The translations under genes and the position numbers were made by a program. A DNA stretch of 64,000 nucleotides from assembly GCA_035626395.1 (NCBI GenBank), contig DASPNR010000044.1, forward strand, positions 186,001 through 250,000. The letters run 5' to 3'. The notes below the pieces were generated by a model that saw only the letters and a program-made list of their open reading frames with translations, did not search any database and was not told the DNA's origin. The first letter of the stretch is position 1; every line of letters starts with the position of its first letter. Source of the stretch: Candidatus Limnocylindrales bacterium. GTDB lineage: Bacteria; Desulfobacterota; Binatia; UBA1149; CAITLU01. Of this stretch, positions 9,829-19,455 are shown piece after piece.

Positions 9829-10881
9829 CTACAGTCCCATGACGTCCAGCACTGTGTCCAGGTCGGCCGGGACACGCACGGGCTCGGGGCAGGATCGAAT
9901 GGCGCTGTCAGGATCTTTCAGGCCGTGGCCGGTAAGGGTGCAGACCACGATGGCGCCGGCGGCGATGGCGCCCCTGTCGGCGAGCTTTCGCAGCCCCGCG
10001 ATGGACGCGGCCGAGGCAGGCTCGGCGAACACGCCTTCGCTGGCCGCCAGGAGCCGGTACGCCTCCATGATCTCGGCATCGGTAACCATGTCGATGACGC
10101 CTCCGGACTCGTCGCGCGCCGCCTCGGCTTTCTTCCAGGAGACGGGATTGCCGATACGGATCGCGGTGGCGACCGTCTCCGGCGCTCCCACCGGATGGCC
10201 ACGGACGATGGGCGCGGCGCCGGCTGCCTGAAAGCCCATCATTTTCGGCTTCCCATTGGTCACGCCCGAGTCGAAGTATTCGGTGTAACCCATCCAATAC
10301 GCGGTGATGTTGCCGGCATTCCCTACGGGCAGGACATGGTAGTCGGGCGCGCGTCCGAGCGCCTCGCAGATCTCGAATGCCGCCGTTTTCTGCCCCTCGA
10401 GGCGAAACGGGTTGATGGAGTTCACCACCGTCACGCGCCGGCGCTCGGCCACGCCCGAGACGATGCGATACGCGTCATCGAAATTGCCTTGGACGGCAAG
10501 CACTTTGGCGCCATGCATGACAGCCTGGCTGAGCTTTCCGAGAGCGATGTTGCCGTCGGGGATGATGACGAAGCAGTCCAGGCCGGCGCGCGCCGAGTAG
10601 GCGGCCGCCGAAGCCGACGTGTTGCCCGTGGAGGCGCAGATGACGGCGGTGGCGCCCTCGGCCACAGCCATCGTGATGGCCATGGTCATGCCTCGGTCCT
10701 TGAAGGAGCAGGTCGGGTTCAGGCCTTCGTACTTGACGAATACCTGCGCCTTCAGGCCCAGGTGCTCGGCAAGGCGCGGGACCTCGATGAGCGGCGTGTT
10801 GCCCTCGTGCAGCGTGACCGGCGCAAGGTCGCCCACGGGCAGGCGGTCGCGGTAGTACTCGATCAGGCCTGGCCAGCTCAT
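9829..10881 (-). CDS. thrC: Threonine synthase
   Basis: A 350-residue PLP enzyme of fold type II, the compact bacterial threonine synthase form. Lys61 in CSFKDRG binds PLP; ASTGNTSAS and the GNAGN segment bind cofactor phosphate and substrate. It converts O-phosphohomoserine to threonine. hom (homoserine dehydrogenase) is about 2.2 kb away on the same strand, but with nth and a CheB-like gene in between, so they are neighbours rather than one operon. A second, longer threonine synthase homologue lies at 39793-41139. thrC is followed closely by glpX. Confidence 0.93.
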   Translation of the reverse strand: MSWPGLIEYYRDRLPVGDLAPVTLHEGNTPLIEVPRLAEHLGLKAQVFVKYEGLNPTCSFKDRGMTMAITMAVAEGATAVICASTGNTSASAAAYSARAGLDCFVIIPDGNIALGKLSQAVMHGAKVLAVQGNFDDAYRIVSGVAERRRVTVVNSINPFRLEGQKTAAFEICEALGRAPDYHVLPVGNAGNITAYWMGYTEYFDSGVTNGKPKMMGFQAAGAAPIVRGHPVGAPETVATAIRIGNPVSWKKAEAARDESGGVIDMVTDAEIMEAYRLLAASEGVFAEPASAASIAGLRKLADRGAIAAGAIVVCTLTGHGLKDPDSAIRSCPEPVRVPADLDTVLDVMGL

Positions 10882-11173
10882 CTCATGGTCCTTGACCCGC
10901 CGCCGGCGATGCTGGGCCGGGCGGTGCCATAGGCAGCCCCGTTGTACTGGCTACCGGTCGTGTCTCCAATCCTGCGGCTGCAGGGAGTCTGCGCGTGCCG
11001 CAAGCGGCAGCGGCCGCTCGCGGCCCGCGGATCCTCCGCGACTCGGCGAGAGCTGGCCGCACGCGCACCTGTCCGTGAGCGCGCGTTGAGCCAAGGTCGG
11101 TGGCTATGCACACGCTGCCGTCTCTTTGCCGCAACCCTGGCGGCCGCCGGGCACGGCTGCTACGGAAGCCGGC

Positions 11174-11842
11174 GTGGCCAGGGAAGCTCCGCCGGAACGC
11201 AAGGCACGAGCGCGCCGCATCGTGCGCAAGCTCTTCGCCGCGCACCCCGATGCCAGGTGCGCCCTCGACTTCGGCAATCCCTTCGAGCTGATCTGCGCCA
11301 CCGTGCTGTCGGCACAATGTACCGATGAGCGCGTCAACAAGGTCACGCCCGAGCTGTTCCGAAAGTATCCGAGCCCGAAGGCGATGGCGGCTGCGCGGCC
11401 TGCCGAGCTCGAGAAGCTCATCCAGTCCACCGGTTTCTACAAGGCCAAGACTCGTTCTCTTCTGGGCCTGGCAGGAGCCCTGCACGAGACCCATGGCGGC
11501 CGCGTGCCGCGGACGATGGAAGAGCTTGTCGAGCTGCCGGGCGTCGGCCGCAAGACCGCCAACGTCGTGCTCGGCAACGCCTATGACGTTCCCGGCATCG
11601 TCGTCGACACGCACGTCTCGCGCGTCTCGCAAAGGCTCGAGCTGACGGCCAACAGCGACCCGGTCAAGATCGAAACCGATCTGATGTCTCTGGTCCCGAA
11701 GAAGGACTGGACCCGGTTCTCTCATGCAATGATCTTCCACGGCCGCCGCATATGCGTGGCGCGAAAGCCCAAGTGCAGCGAATGCCCGCTGTTCGCGGAT
11801 TGTCCGTATCCGCACAAGGTGCCGGACACGCAGCGCCGCTGA
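11174..11842 (+). CDS. nth: Endonuclease III
   Basis: A 222-residue base-excision-repair glycosylase/AP lyase. The helix-hairpin-helix LPGVGRKTANVV holds catalytic Lys127; Asp145 in VDTHVSR completes the active site. A C-terminal 4Fe-4S cluster motif Cys194-x6-Cys201-x2-Cys204-x5-Cys210 is intact. It removes oxidised pyrimidines and nicks abasic sites. The frame can be extended to TTG 11126, but GTG 11174 has GGAAG five bases upstream and gives the normal family N-terminus. It is divergent from thrC; the 290-base gap holds nothing I recognise. Confidence 0.93.
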   Translation: MAREAPPERKARARRIVRKLFAAHPDARCALDFGNPFELICATVLSAQCTDERVNKVTPELFRKYPSPKAMAAARPAELEKLIQSTGFYKAKTRSLLGLAGALHETHGGRVPRTMEELVELPGVGRKTANVVLGNAYDVPGIVVDTHVSRVSQRLELTANSDPVKIETDLMSLVPKKDWTRFSHAMIFHGRRICVARKPKCSECPLFADCPYPHKVPDTQRR

Positions 11843-12002
11843 GCGGTCCCCCACATCCGCACAATCGTTCGCTCGCGTGGCCAAAAAGCGAGCTCGCCGC
11901 CTTCCACCGCCCCGCCCGACTGTTAGCGTGTTCCCTGAGACGAGCCGCATCATCGCTCTCATCTGCGCCCGAGCGCCGTCTGCACGACTCGTCTGATGCG
12001 TC

Positions 12003-13052
12003 ATGGCCGGCCACGACATCATCGTCATCGGATCCTCGGCTGGCGGCTACCGCACGCTCACCCGGCTGATGGAAGAGCTGCCGGCGGACCTGCCGGCGGC
12101 GATCTTCGTGGTCCAGCATCTGACGCCCGATCGCGACACACGTCTGGCCTCGCTGCTGCAGAAGAACACGCAGCTGACCGTGGAGACCGCGCGCGACGGC
12201 GGCGACATCGCACGCGGAACCGTTTACGTGGCGCCTCCGGATCATCACCTTCTCGTGCACGGCGGGCGCATCCGCACCGTTCGCGGCCCCAGGGAGAATC
12301 TTCACCGACCGGCGGTGGACGTGCTGTTCCGATCGGCGGCCTGGGAGTTCGGCACCAGGGTGATCGGCGTCGTGCTGACCGGCAATCTCGATGACGGCTC
12401 GGCCGGCCTCTCTGCGATCAAGACGTGCGGCGGCTTGACCGTCGTGCAGGATCCCGCGGATGCTCTCTTTCCATCGATGCCGGCCCATGCCCTCGCGGCC
12501 ACGGAGGTGGATCATTGCGTGCCGCTGGCGCGGATGCCGCAGCTGCTGTCGCGTCTGGCCCGCCAGCCGGCTCCCGCGCGGGATGGCTATCCGGTGCCGA
12601 ACCGCATCAAGCTGGAAACGCAGTTTGCGATGTTGGAGCGCGACATGAGCGCGATGGACGAAATCGGAAAACCGTCGGAGCTCGCATGCCCGTCCTGCCA
12701 CGGCACGCTGTGCGAGGTCGACGGCGAAAACCGCTTCCGCTGTCACACCGGCCACGCTTTCTCGCTGCAATCGCTGGCGCACGCGCAGCCAGAAGCAGTC
12801 GAGGAAGCGCTGTTCCAGGCCGTCCGTGCACTGCAGGAGACGATATCCGTGGCGAAACGCGTCGCCCTCGGCGGCTGGGAGCCCGAGCGCAAGGCGCGGC
12901 AGGAACAGAAGATCGCCGAGATGACCGAGGCTGCCGATACGCTGCGGGCGTTGCTGGTCGGTGCAGCGGGAATGGGCATCGACGCGTCGCAGCCGACGGA
13001 CGCTTCGCCGTCTGGCGGAATGCCGTCCGATTTTGCCGACGACGCGCGCTGA
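12003..13052 (+). CDS. CheB-like protein-glutamate methylesterase without receiver domain
   Basis: A 349-residue protein whose first 190 residues are a CheB methylesterase domain: serine loop GSSAGG (Ser11/Ser12), His39 in VVQHLTPD and Asp131 in LTGNLDDGSAG form the expected triad. There is no N-terminal response-regulator domain, so it is not the classical chemotaxis CheB. The C-terminal part has a zinc-ribbon-like CPSCHGTL and RFRCHTGHAF pair followed by a long helix, as in the orphan CheB proteins of environmental bacteria. No chemotaxis or methyltransferase gene lies nearby. It would remove methyl esters from glutamate or a related carboxylate; the target is unknown. Confidence 0.85.
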   Translation: MAGHDIIVIGSSAGGYRTLTRLMEELPADLPAAIFVVQHLTPDRDTRLASLLQKNTQLTVETARDGGDIARGTVYVAPPDHHLLVHGGRIRTVRGPRENLHRPAVDVLFRSAAWEFGTRVIGVVLTGNLDDGSAGLSAIKTCGGLTVVQDPADALFPSMPAHALAATEVDHCVPLARMPQLLSRLARQPAPARDGYPVPNRIKLETQFAMLERDMSAMDEIGKPSELACPSCHGTLCEVDGENRFRCHTGHAFSLQSLAHAQPEAVEEALFQAVRALQETISVAKRVALGGWEPERKARQEQKIAEMTEAADTLRALLVGAAGMGIDASQPTDASPSGGMPSDFADDAR

Positions 13053-13056
13053 GCGC

Positions 13057-14382
13057 TCAACCCTCCTCGCCCAGCTTCTCCTCCACCCGGATCACCGCCG
13101 GCCTGGCCCGCACCTCGCGCAGCCGGGCGATGGCGGCCAACGCCTTTGCCAGCGCCGCTTCCTTCGTCCGGTGCGTGCGCATGACCACCGGCACCGCGCC
13201 CTGACTCGGCTTCTCGTGCTGCGCCACGGTGGCGATGCTGATGCCGACCTTGGCCAGAATCGAGGTGATCTTGGCCAGCGCGCCGGGCTTGTCGCTGAGC
13301 TGGAAGCGGATGTAGTGCTCGTGCTCGATCCTGCTCATCGGCACGACCTTGGCCTTCTGCAGGTTGCCGGTGGGCTGCCCGAACGGCGGCACCAGCGGCG
13401 AGCCGCCGGCCACCAGCACGCGCGCGGTGTCCATGAGATCGGCGACCACGGCCGTAGCCGTGGGCATCATTCCTGCGCCGCGGCCGTAGTAGACGGACGT
13501 GCCGAGCGCGCTGCCGCGCAGGCACACCGCGTTGAAGGGACCGGAGACCTTCGAGAGCAGGTGCGAGTTGGGCACCATGGCCGGATGGACGCGCGCCTCG
13601 ATGCCGCCGTCGGTCTGCCGGGCCACCGCCAGTAGCTTGATCGTGTAGCCGAAGTCGCGCGCGTAGGCCATGTCGATGCCGGAGACGGTGCGAATGCCTT
13701 CGACGTGCACCTGCTTGGGATCGATGAGCTTGCCGAACGCCAGCGTCGTCAGGATCACGAGCTTGTGCAGCGAGTCCAGGCCATCGACGTCGTAGCTGGG
13801 ATCGGCCTCGGCAAGGCCCATCTTCTGCGCGCGCGTGAGCACGTCCGCGAACTCGCCGGCGCCCGCGGCCATCTCGGTCAGGATGAAGTTGCAGGTGCCG
13901 TTGACGATGCCGTAGACCTCGAGGTTGCGGTCGCCGGCCACCGCTTCCTTGAGCGTCCGGATGACGGGGATGCCGCCGCCGACGCTGGCCTCGAACCCCA
14001 GCCCCACCCCGTTCCGCTCCGAGGCGGTGGCGAGCTCGACGCCGTGCGCGGAAAGCACGGCCTTGTTGGCCGTCACCACCGCCTTGCGCGCCTGCAGCGC
14101 TTCGAGCTGGAAAGTCCGCGCCGGCTCCAGCCCTCCGATCAGCTCGACGACGATGTCGACGGCCGGATCGTGGATCAGCTCGCGGGCGTTGGTCGTCAGC
14201 ATCTCCCTGGGCACCTTGACGCCGCGATCGGTCTTGATGTCGAGGTCGGCGATCCTGGCCAGGCGCAGCGGCACGCCGAGACGGGCCTTGATGCTGGCAG
14301 CGTTGTCGCGCAGCACCCGCACGACGCCCGTGCCGATGGTCCCGAAGCCGATGAGGCCTACCCCGATCTCTTTCTTGGCCAT
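13057..14382 (-). CDS. hom: Homoserine dehydrogenase
   Basis: A 441-residue monofunctional enzyme reducing aspartate semialdehyde to homoserine. NAD(P)-binding GFGTIGTG lies at the N-terminus, the catalytic domain includes VNGTCNFIL and DVDGLDSLHKL, and the last 80 residues form an ACT domain (KPGALAKITSILAK), the usual site of threonine feedback. ATG 14382 is chosen over an upstream in-frame start because GAGGAG lies four bases before it and the added residues are not family-like. It converges on the CheB-like gene with a four-base gap. The product feeds both threonine synthases in this window. Confidence 0.95.
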   Translation of the reverse strand: MAKKEIGVGLIGFGTIGTGVVRVLRDNAASIKARLGVPLRLARIADLDIKTDRGVKVPREMLTTNARELIHDPAVDIVVELIGGLEPARTFQLEALQARKAVVTANKAVLSAHGVELATASERNGVGLGFEASVGGGIPVIRTLKEAVAGDRNLEVYGIVNGTCNFILTEMAAGAGEFADVLTRAQKMGLAEADPSYDVDGLDSLHKLVILTTLAFGKLIDPKQVHVEGIRTVSGIDMAYARDFGYTIKLLAVARQTDGGIEARVHPAMVPNSHLLSKVSGPFNAVCLRGSALGTSVYYGRGAGMMPTATAVVADLMDTARVLVAGGSPLVPPFGQPTGNLQKAKVVPMSRIEHEHYIRFQLSDKPGALAKITSILAKVGISIATVAQHEKPSQGAVPVVMRTHRTKEAALAKALAAIARLREVRARPAVIRVEEKLGEEG

Positions 14383-14563
14383 GGATCTCCTCGTCTCGCG
14401 GTGATGGCCGCCGGGCGGGCGGCCGTTTCCCGAGGTACAAGGACCGCTGCGGGCGAGCAACCGCCGTTGCGCGTCCGCCAGGCGGCGCCGGCAGAGCGAC
14501 GCGACGGAAAAATCCGCGTCGACTCCGTTGCTAGCCGTGGCGCTGCGTCGTTAGGCTTGGCGC

Positions 14564-16042
14564 ATGCTCAACATTGCCGTTCTCGCACTCGCTTTCCTTC
14601 TCGCTCAGCCGTTCCCGGCGATCGCCGGCGTGGAGGACCCGCCCGACCCCGGCGAAGATCTGGTGATGCCGGATCCGGCAGACCTGCGCGAGATCTACAA
14701 TTCCCTCAATCCCCACGTCTACGTCCTGGACTGGGACGAAGTCCGCTGCGGCAGCGAGCGGGTCGACCGTTGCGAAGACGAGCTCGGCGGAACGATCGAG
14801 GTCGTCGACGGCGCGGGCTGCTTCTCCCAGATCAAGCTGGTCGCGGCGGGCCTGGCATCGAAAACCACCAAGCTCGCGCGCTTCAACAAGCGCGATGATC
14901 TGCGAAGGCTTCAGCCCGACGGAAGTCTGATCGACGTTCCGGCGCAGACCGACAAGCAACAGCTGGTGACTCTGGCGCGTGACGGCCAGCTCGTCAGCAT
15001 GCGCGCGGTGCTGCGCGACGAGGAGTCGCGTCCGCCGGGCGTGACGATCGGCGTGCGCGGCTGCCGTTGCCGCTGCATCGTCTGGGAGATGACGGACCCG
15101 CAGGTAACCAATGCCGCCAAGGGCGCCGTCGGTCTGGTTCCGGTCTCGGACGGAGGCGGCGAGGACATCGTGCGGCTGATCATGAACACGCTCGGCCAGA
15201 ACCACCGGCACGCCGTCATCTTCACCTCGCCGAGCGAGATCCGGCACAACACCTCCTACGACGAGATCGACGAGGACGACCTCGAGAGCAACAACAAGCT
15301 GAAGCCGGCCGTGCTGCGCAACGCTCAGCCAGGCATCACCAGCGAATCGGTGTCTTCGGCACTGGCCACCGAACGTCTGGGTTACAGCGGCCTGCTGCTG
15401 AAAACCGCGCCGGACATCATCAGCCAGGCCGGCGCCGAGGCCGCCGCCGACGTCGCACTGGCCACCGAGGGCTACTACAAGATCAGCGACTACAGCGGCC
15501 TCGATGGCATGGTCCTGCCCTACGCCGGGCCAGGCACCAACGACTACGACACCGACGACCTCAAAGGCACGATGTGCTCGGGGCTGGTCCACTACGCCTA
15601 CACCGACGTCGGCTTCGTCCTGACCGAGACGTTCTACGGCGCGTCCATCCGCAACGACGTGGCCGAGATCCTCCACGATCAGATCAAGGACGACATCAAG
15701 GCCGGGCTCGGCTTCTGGCAGGCGATCGGCAACTTCCTCACCGGAAGCGCCAACAAGATCGCCAATCAGGTCACCAACTGCTTTGCGGGCCTGGGCTGCG
15801 ACGACAACACCGATACCTGGGAATCGGGCGTCGGTTCGGCCAACACCGTCTCGCCCGACAACCTGCTGCCCGAGGAGTTCGACGTCACCGGCTCGGGAGA
15901 AGCGCCATGGGGCAACGGCTTCATCGAGGCCGGCGACCACGTGGTCAATCCCAACGGCGCGGTGCAGACGCCGTTCAGTGTCATCGAGCCGATGAACGTG
16001 CTGGGCACGACGTGGAACGAAACCGAGTACATCCTGTGGTGA
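14564..16042 (+). CDS. Secreted protein of unknown function, possible permuted papain-like (NlpC/P60-type) fold
   Basis: A 492-residue protein with a clear signal peptide (LNIAVLALAFLLAQ then cleavage near AIAG at about residue 21), so exported. I do not recognise a named family. A histidine-rich strand HRHAVIFTS (His214, His216) is followed over 100 residues later by TMCSGLVHYAY (Cys338). A His-strand before a Cys-helix is the order seen in circularly permuted NlpC/P60 enzymes (YiiX/LRAT-like), whereas ordinary NlpC/P60 proteins have Cys first. This fold assignment is inference. Several other cysteines (CRCRC near 167-171; Cys62, Cys70, Cys86) could form disulphides. The stop overlaps the next gene's GTG by GTGA, so the two are translated together. 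Confidence 0.7.
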   Translation: MLNIAVLALAFLLAQPFPAIAGVEDPPDPGEDLVMPDPADLREIYNSLNPHVYVLDWDEVRCGSERVDRCEDELGGTIEVVDGAGCFSQIKLVAAGLASKTTKLARFNKRDDLRRLQPDGSLIDVPAQTDKQQLVTLARDGQLVSMRAVLRDEESRPPGVTIGVRGCRCRCIVWEMTDPQVTNAAKGAVGLVPVSDGGGEDIVRLIMNTLGQNHRHAVIFTSPSEIRHNTSYDEIDEDDLESNNKLKPAVLRNAQPGITSESVSSALATERLGYSGLLLKTAPDIISQAGAEAAADVALATEGYYKISDYSGLDGMVLPYAGPGTNDYDTDDLKGTMCSGLVHYAYTDVGFVLTETFYGASIRNDVAEILHDQIKDDIKAGLGFWQAIGNFLTGSANKIANQVTNCFAGLGCDDNTDTWESGVGSANTVSPDNLLPEEFDVTGSGEAPWGNGFIEAGDHVVNPNGAVQTPFSVIEPMNVLGTTWNETEYILW

Positions 16043-17217
16043 AAGCGGCCGTGCGCATCGCCGTTGCCGCTGCCGCGTGTGCAGCGATGACGACGCCTGC
16101 GGCCGGTGACGGTGTCGGTCGCGGTGCATCCCATCTGTCCTTGGCCGCGCGGCCGTCGCTGCCGCAGGCGCGCGCTGCGGTCGAGGTTGATCGCAAACCG
16201 CTCATCGAGTCGGTGTCGATCGATCCGCAGCAGCCGTGCCGAGGACAAAGCGTGCAGGTACGCGTGCGGCTCCTGCCGCACGCTCGCGATGCGAAGGTCT
16301 CCATCGCCGGCACGGCCGGGACGGCGGCAATGGTTCGTCTCGGGCGCGCCGGCCGCAGGCGCATCGGCATCGTCGCTCGCGACTGGGCCGACGGCATCCA
16401 CATCGAGCGACGGCGCGTGAAGGTTGCCGATTGCGACGTCTCCGAGCCGTCCATCGAGGTCGACGACGTCGGCGACGGCCGCGTTGCCCTGCGCTACGTC
16501 CACCCGTCCTCGGGCGTGCGGGCCAGGGCGTATCGGTGGCTGCCAGGCGACGGCACTCTGGCCACGACCACCGAGCCCGTTCTCGTTCACGACTACTCGA
16601 TGCCGTGGCAGCCGCGTGCGACGGCGACGTGGGTCGTGCAGGCTCAGGCCGTAGCCGACGACGCAGACGTTTCCGCTCGTGCGGCCGTGACCCTCGCCAA
16701 TCCATGGTGGCTGGCCAGCCGCAGCGGAACGACCTGGTTGCGGACGCGCACGCAGCCGTTCGCGGTCAAGGCATCGGACGAAGAAGCGGCGCTCGTGCAG
16801 ATGGAAATCGCCGGCGACGGGTCGGGCGCGACGCTCGACCACGTCACGCTGCGGGGCTTTGCTTGCGCCGACCTCGACCGGGCCCTGCCGGCGCAGCTCG
16901 CGGCGACGGCGATGTCGCGTCAGAGCATGGAGCCGCGAGGCTGGACGTTGGTGCAGGTGGCGGTTCCGGCTTCGCTGTGGAGCGAGCCCGTGTGCCGCGT
17001 CGAGGTGCGAATCCACGCACGCACGGCAGACGGAAGGCCTGCGCTGGCCATGGGTGCCGCCGAGCTGGCGCCCGCCAACGCAAGACGGCTCGTCACCGAT
17101 CGCGCGCTGCTCGAGCGCCTGCGACAGGCGCGCAAGCAGCTGGGACGTTCGCAGATCTCGCAGCGCGACTTGCGCGTCCTGGCAGCGCAGGAGCGTGCAG
17201 CATCGCTGCATCCTTGA
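16039..17217 (+). CDS. Secreted protein of unknown function, coupled to the upstream gene
   Basis: A 392-residue protein. GTG 16039 shares bases with the preceding stop (GTGA) and directly begins a signal peptide (KAAVRIAVAAAACAAM, cleavage near PAAG). The frame runs much further upstream, but that part is an out-of-frame reading of the previous gene. The mature protein has two regions: a probable beta-sandwich segment (about 50-130, RGQSVQVRVRLLPH) and a larger domain with many short hydrophobic beta-strand-like stretches (130-350), ending in a basic helix (RLRQARKQLGRS). No enzymatic motif is visible. Coupling suggests that it works with, or is carried by, the putative peptidase/acyltransferase-like partner. 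Confidence 0.65.
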   Translation: MKAAVRIAVAAAACAAMTTPAAGDGVGRGASHLSLAARPSLPQARAAVEVDRKPLIESVSIDPQQPCRGQSVQVRVRLLPHARDAKVSIAGTAGTAAMVRLGRAGRRRIGIVARDWADGIHIERRRVKVADCDVSEPSIEVDDVGDGRVALRYVHPSSGVRARAYRWLPGDGTLATTTEPVLVHDYSMPWQPRATATWVVQAQAVADDADVSARAAVTLANPWWLASRSGTTWLRTRTQPFAVKASDEEAALVQMEIAGDGSGATLDHVTLRGFACADLDRALPAQLAATAMSRQSMEPRGWTLVQVAVPASLWSEPVCRVEVRIHARTADGRPALAMGAAELAPANARRLVTDRALLERLRQARKQLGRSQISQRDLRVLAAQERAASLHP

Positions 17218-17228
17218 GCGCGATCGCG

Positions 17229-17266
17229 GCCGCGCCTGCTCGCCGTAGCCGCGCCTACTCGCCGCC
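17229..17266. repeat. Two-copy 19-bp tandem repeat at the 3' end of the aminotransferase gene
   Basis: Units at 17229-17247 and 17248-17266 share 16 of 19 bases, beginning with gccgcgcct in both. The second unit contains the aminotransferase stop codon, so the duplication spans the gene end. The first 11 bases match the core of the repeats between lepA and lepB. Confidence 0.6.
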
Positions 17267-18433
17267 GAACAGCCGCCGCAGCCCGCGAATCGCCTGCCGC
17301 ATGCGATGGGGATTCTCGATCAGCGCGAAACGGACGTACTCGTCGCCATACGGGCCGAAGCCGATTCCGGGTGACACCGCCACCTTGGCTTCGGCCAGCA
17401 CGAGCTTGGTGAACTCGAGCGAGCCCATCTTCACGAATTCGTCCGGAATGCGCGCCCACACGAACATCGTCGCCTTGGGACTCGGCACCTCCCATCCGAC
17501 GCGCGCCAGCCCGGCGATCAGCGAATCGCGTCGCTCGCGATACGTGGCCACGATCTCCGCGACGCAGTCCTGCGGGCCGTTGAGCGCGGCGATGGCCGCG
17601 ATCTGCACGGGGTTGAACATTCCGTAGTCGTAGTACGACTTCACTCGCGCCAGCGCAGCGATCATTTCGGCGTTGCCCGCTACGAAGCCGACGCGCCACC
17701 CGGGCATGTTGTAGGTCTTGGAGAGCGTGTACAGCTCCACGCCGACCTCCTTGGCTCCCGGCACCTGCAGCAGGCTCGGCGCCTGGTAGCCGTCGAACAC
17801 CAGCTCGGCATACGCGTTGTCGTGGATGACCATGAGGTCATTGTCGCGGGCGAACTCGACCACCCTTTCGAAGAACGACAGGTCCACCACGGCCGTGGTC
17901 GGATTTGCGGGGAAGCTCAGGATCAGCAGCTTGGGCCGCGGCCACGCATCGCGCACCGCCTCCACCAGGCTGTCGAAGAAGTCCTGCCCCGGCAGCAGCG
18001 GCACGTGGCGCAGATCGGCGCCGGCGATCACGACCGAATACTGATGGATCGGATATGTGGGCGACGGGCAGACGACGGTATCGCCGGGACCGACGAGCGT
18101 CAGCACGAGATGGCCAAGGCCTTCCTTGGCGCCCATCGTGCAGATCATCTCGGCGTCGGCATCCAGCTCGATGCCCCACTTCCGGCGGTACCAGTCGCAC
18201 GCGGCCAGACGCAGCTTGTAGAGACCGCGCGATACCGAGTAGCGATGATTGGCCGGCTTGGTCAGCGCCTCGGTCGCCTTCTCGACGATGTGGCGCGGCG
18301 TGGCGCCGTCGGGATTGCCCATCGACAGGTCGATGATGTCCTCGCCGCGCCGCCGCGCCGCCATCTTCAGCTCGCCGACGACGTTGAAGACGTACGGCGG
18401 CAGGCGCTTGATGCGCGCGAAATCGCGGCTCAT
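17255..18433 (-). CDS. alaC: Class I/II aminotransferase, AlaC-type
   Basis: A 392-residue fold-type-I PLP aminotransferase. Lys239 in LYTLSKTYNMPGWRVGF forms the internal aldimine; SFPANPTTAVV and HDNAYAEL bind the cofactor ring. The sequence style (FPANPTTAVVDLSFFE, MSRDFARIKRLPPYVF) matches glutamate-pyruvate aminotransferase AlaC and its relatives, which make alanine from pyruvate, rather than aspartate aminotransferase. ATG 18433 is used because the upstream extension is not family-like. lipA ends 46 bases upstream on the same strand. Substrate assignment is from family resemblance only. Confidence 0.85.
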   Translation of the reverse strand: MSRDFARIKRLPPYVFNVVGELKMAARRRGEDIIDLSMGNPDGATPRHIVEKATEALTKPANHRYSVSRGLYKLRLAACDWYRRKWGIELDADAEMICTMGAKEGLGHLVLTLVGPGDTVVCPSPTYPIHQYSVVIAGADLRHVPLLPGQDFFDSLVEAVRDAWPRPKLLILSFPANPTTAVVDLSFFERVVEFARDNDLMVIHDNAYAELVFDGYQAPSLLQVPGAKEVGVELYTLSKTYNMPGWRVGFVAGNAEMIAALARVKSYYDYGMFNPVQIAAIAALNGPQDCVAEIVATYRERRDSLIAGLARVGWEVPSPKATMFVWARIPDEFVKMGSLEFTKLVLAEAKVAVSPGIGFGPYGDEYVRFALIENPHRMRQAIRGLRRLFGGE

Positions 18434-18479
18434 CGTCCTGCGCCCCTGCACGCGGTGACCAGGCGCGCGCAGCCGATGC

Positions 18480-19367
18480 TCATCGCTGCGGTCCCGCGGA
18501 GGCTGCGTAGAGCCGGTCGGCACGATAGGAGGAGCGCACCAGCGGCCCCGAGGCCACTTCGGAAAAGCCGAGCTCGCGTGCTTCGCACGCCAGCTCGTCG
18601 AACTCCTCCGGCGGAAGATAGCGCGAGACCGGTCGATGCTCCCGCGTCGGCCGTAGATACTGGCCGATGGTCAGCAGCTCGCAGCCGGTGGCGCGGATGT
18701 CGCGGAGCGTTTCGCTGATCTCGGCGCGCGTTTCGCCGAAGCCCACCATGATGCCGGTCTTGACCACGCCGCAGCCGTCGGACCGCGGCGCCTGCGCCGC
18801 GATGCGCAGCACCTCGAGCGAGCGCTCGTACTTCGCGCGCCCGCGGACTTCGGGCGTCAGACGGCGAACCGTCTCCATGTTGTGCCCGAAGACCTCAGGC
18901 CGAGCCGCAAGAACCTGCTCGATCAGCTCGCGGCGCCCGTTGAAATCGGCCGTCAGCACCTCGACCTGCGAGCCGGCGATGCGCTCGTGCAGAGCGGTGA
19001 TGGTGGCCGCGAACTGCCCTGCTCCTTCATCGGCCAGATCGTCGCGGGCAACGGTGGTCACGACAATGTAGCGCAGGCCCAGCGCCGCCGCGGTCTCCGC
19101 CACTCGCGAGGGCTCGTCGGGATCGGGCGGCAGCGGCCGGCCCGTGGCGACCGAGCAGAACTGGCAGCGGCGCGTGCAGGTATCGCCGAGCAGCATGAAC
19201 GTTGCGGTGCCGCTGGAGAAGCACTCGCCGATGTTGGGACAGCGGGCTTCCTCACACACCGTTACGAGGCGGCCCTGGCGCAGCTGCCGCTTCAGCGAGT
19301 CCGAGGCCGCCAGGTGGGGCGTTGCGCTGACCACCCATGGTGGAAGACGATGCGCGGAAGCCGACAT
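18480..19367 (-). CDS. lipA: Lipoyl synthase
   Basis: A 295-residue radical-SAM enzyme inserting two sulphurs into protein-bound octanoate. The auxiliary cluster cysteines are Cys38, Cys43 and Cys49 (CEEARCPNIGEC) and the radical-SAM cluster is Cys64-x3-Cys68-x2-Cys71 (CTRRCQFC). The C-terminal RSSYRAD holds the family's conserved serine ligand. ATG 19367 gives normal family length. An in-frame ATG at 19427 is possible, and neither has a strong ribosome binding site. No lipB lies nearby, so octanoate transfer must be encoded elsewhere. Confidence 0.93.
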   Translation of the reverse strand: MSASAHRLPPWVVSATPHLAASDSLKRQLRQGRLVTVCEEARCPNIGECFSSGTATFMLLGDTCTRRCQFCSVATGRPLPPDPDEPSRVAETAAALGLRYIVVTTVARDDLADEGAGQFAATITALHERIAGSQVEVLTADFNGRRELIEQVLAARPEVFGHNMETVRRLTPEVRGRAKYERSLEVLRIAAQAPRSDGCGVVKTGIMVGFGETRAEISETLRDIRATGCELLTIGQYLRPTREHRPVSRYLPPEEFDELACEARELGFSEVASGPLVRSSYRADRLYAASAGPQR

Positions 19368-19455
19368 ACGGCGGTTATAAAAGGAGCGGGCGGCAGCCGG
19401 AAACCCGTACGCCGACGGCAGGTGCATTTCGCGCAGCCGCTCGATCGACAACAGC

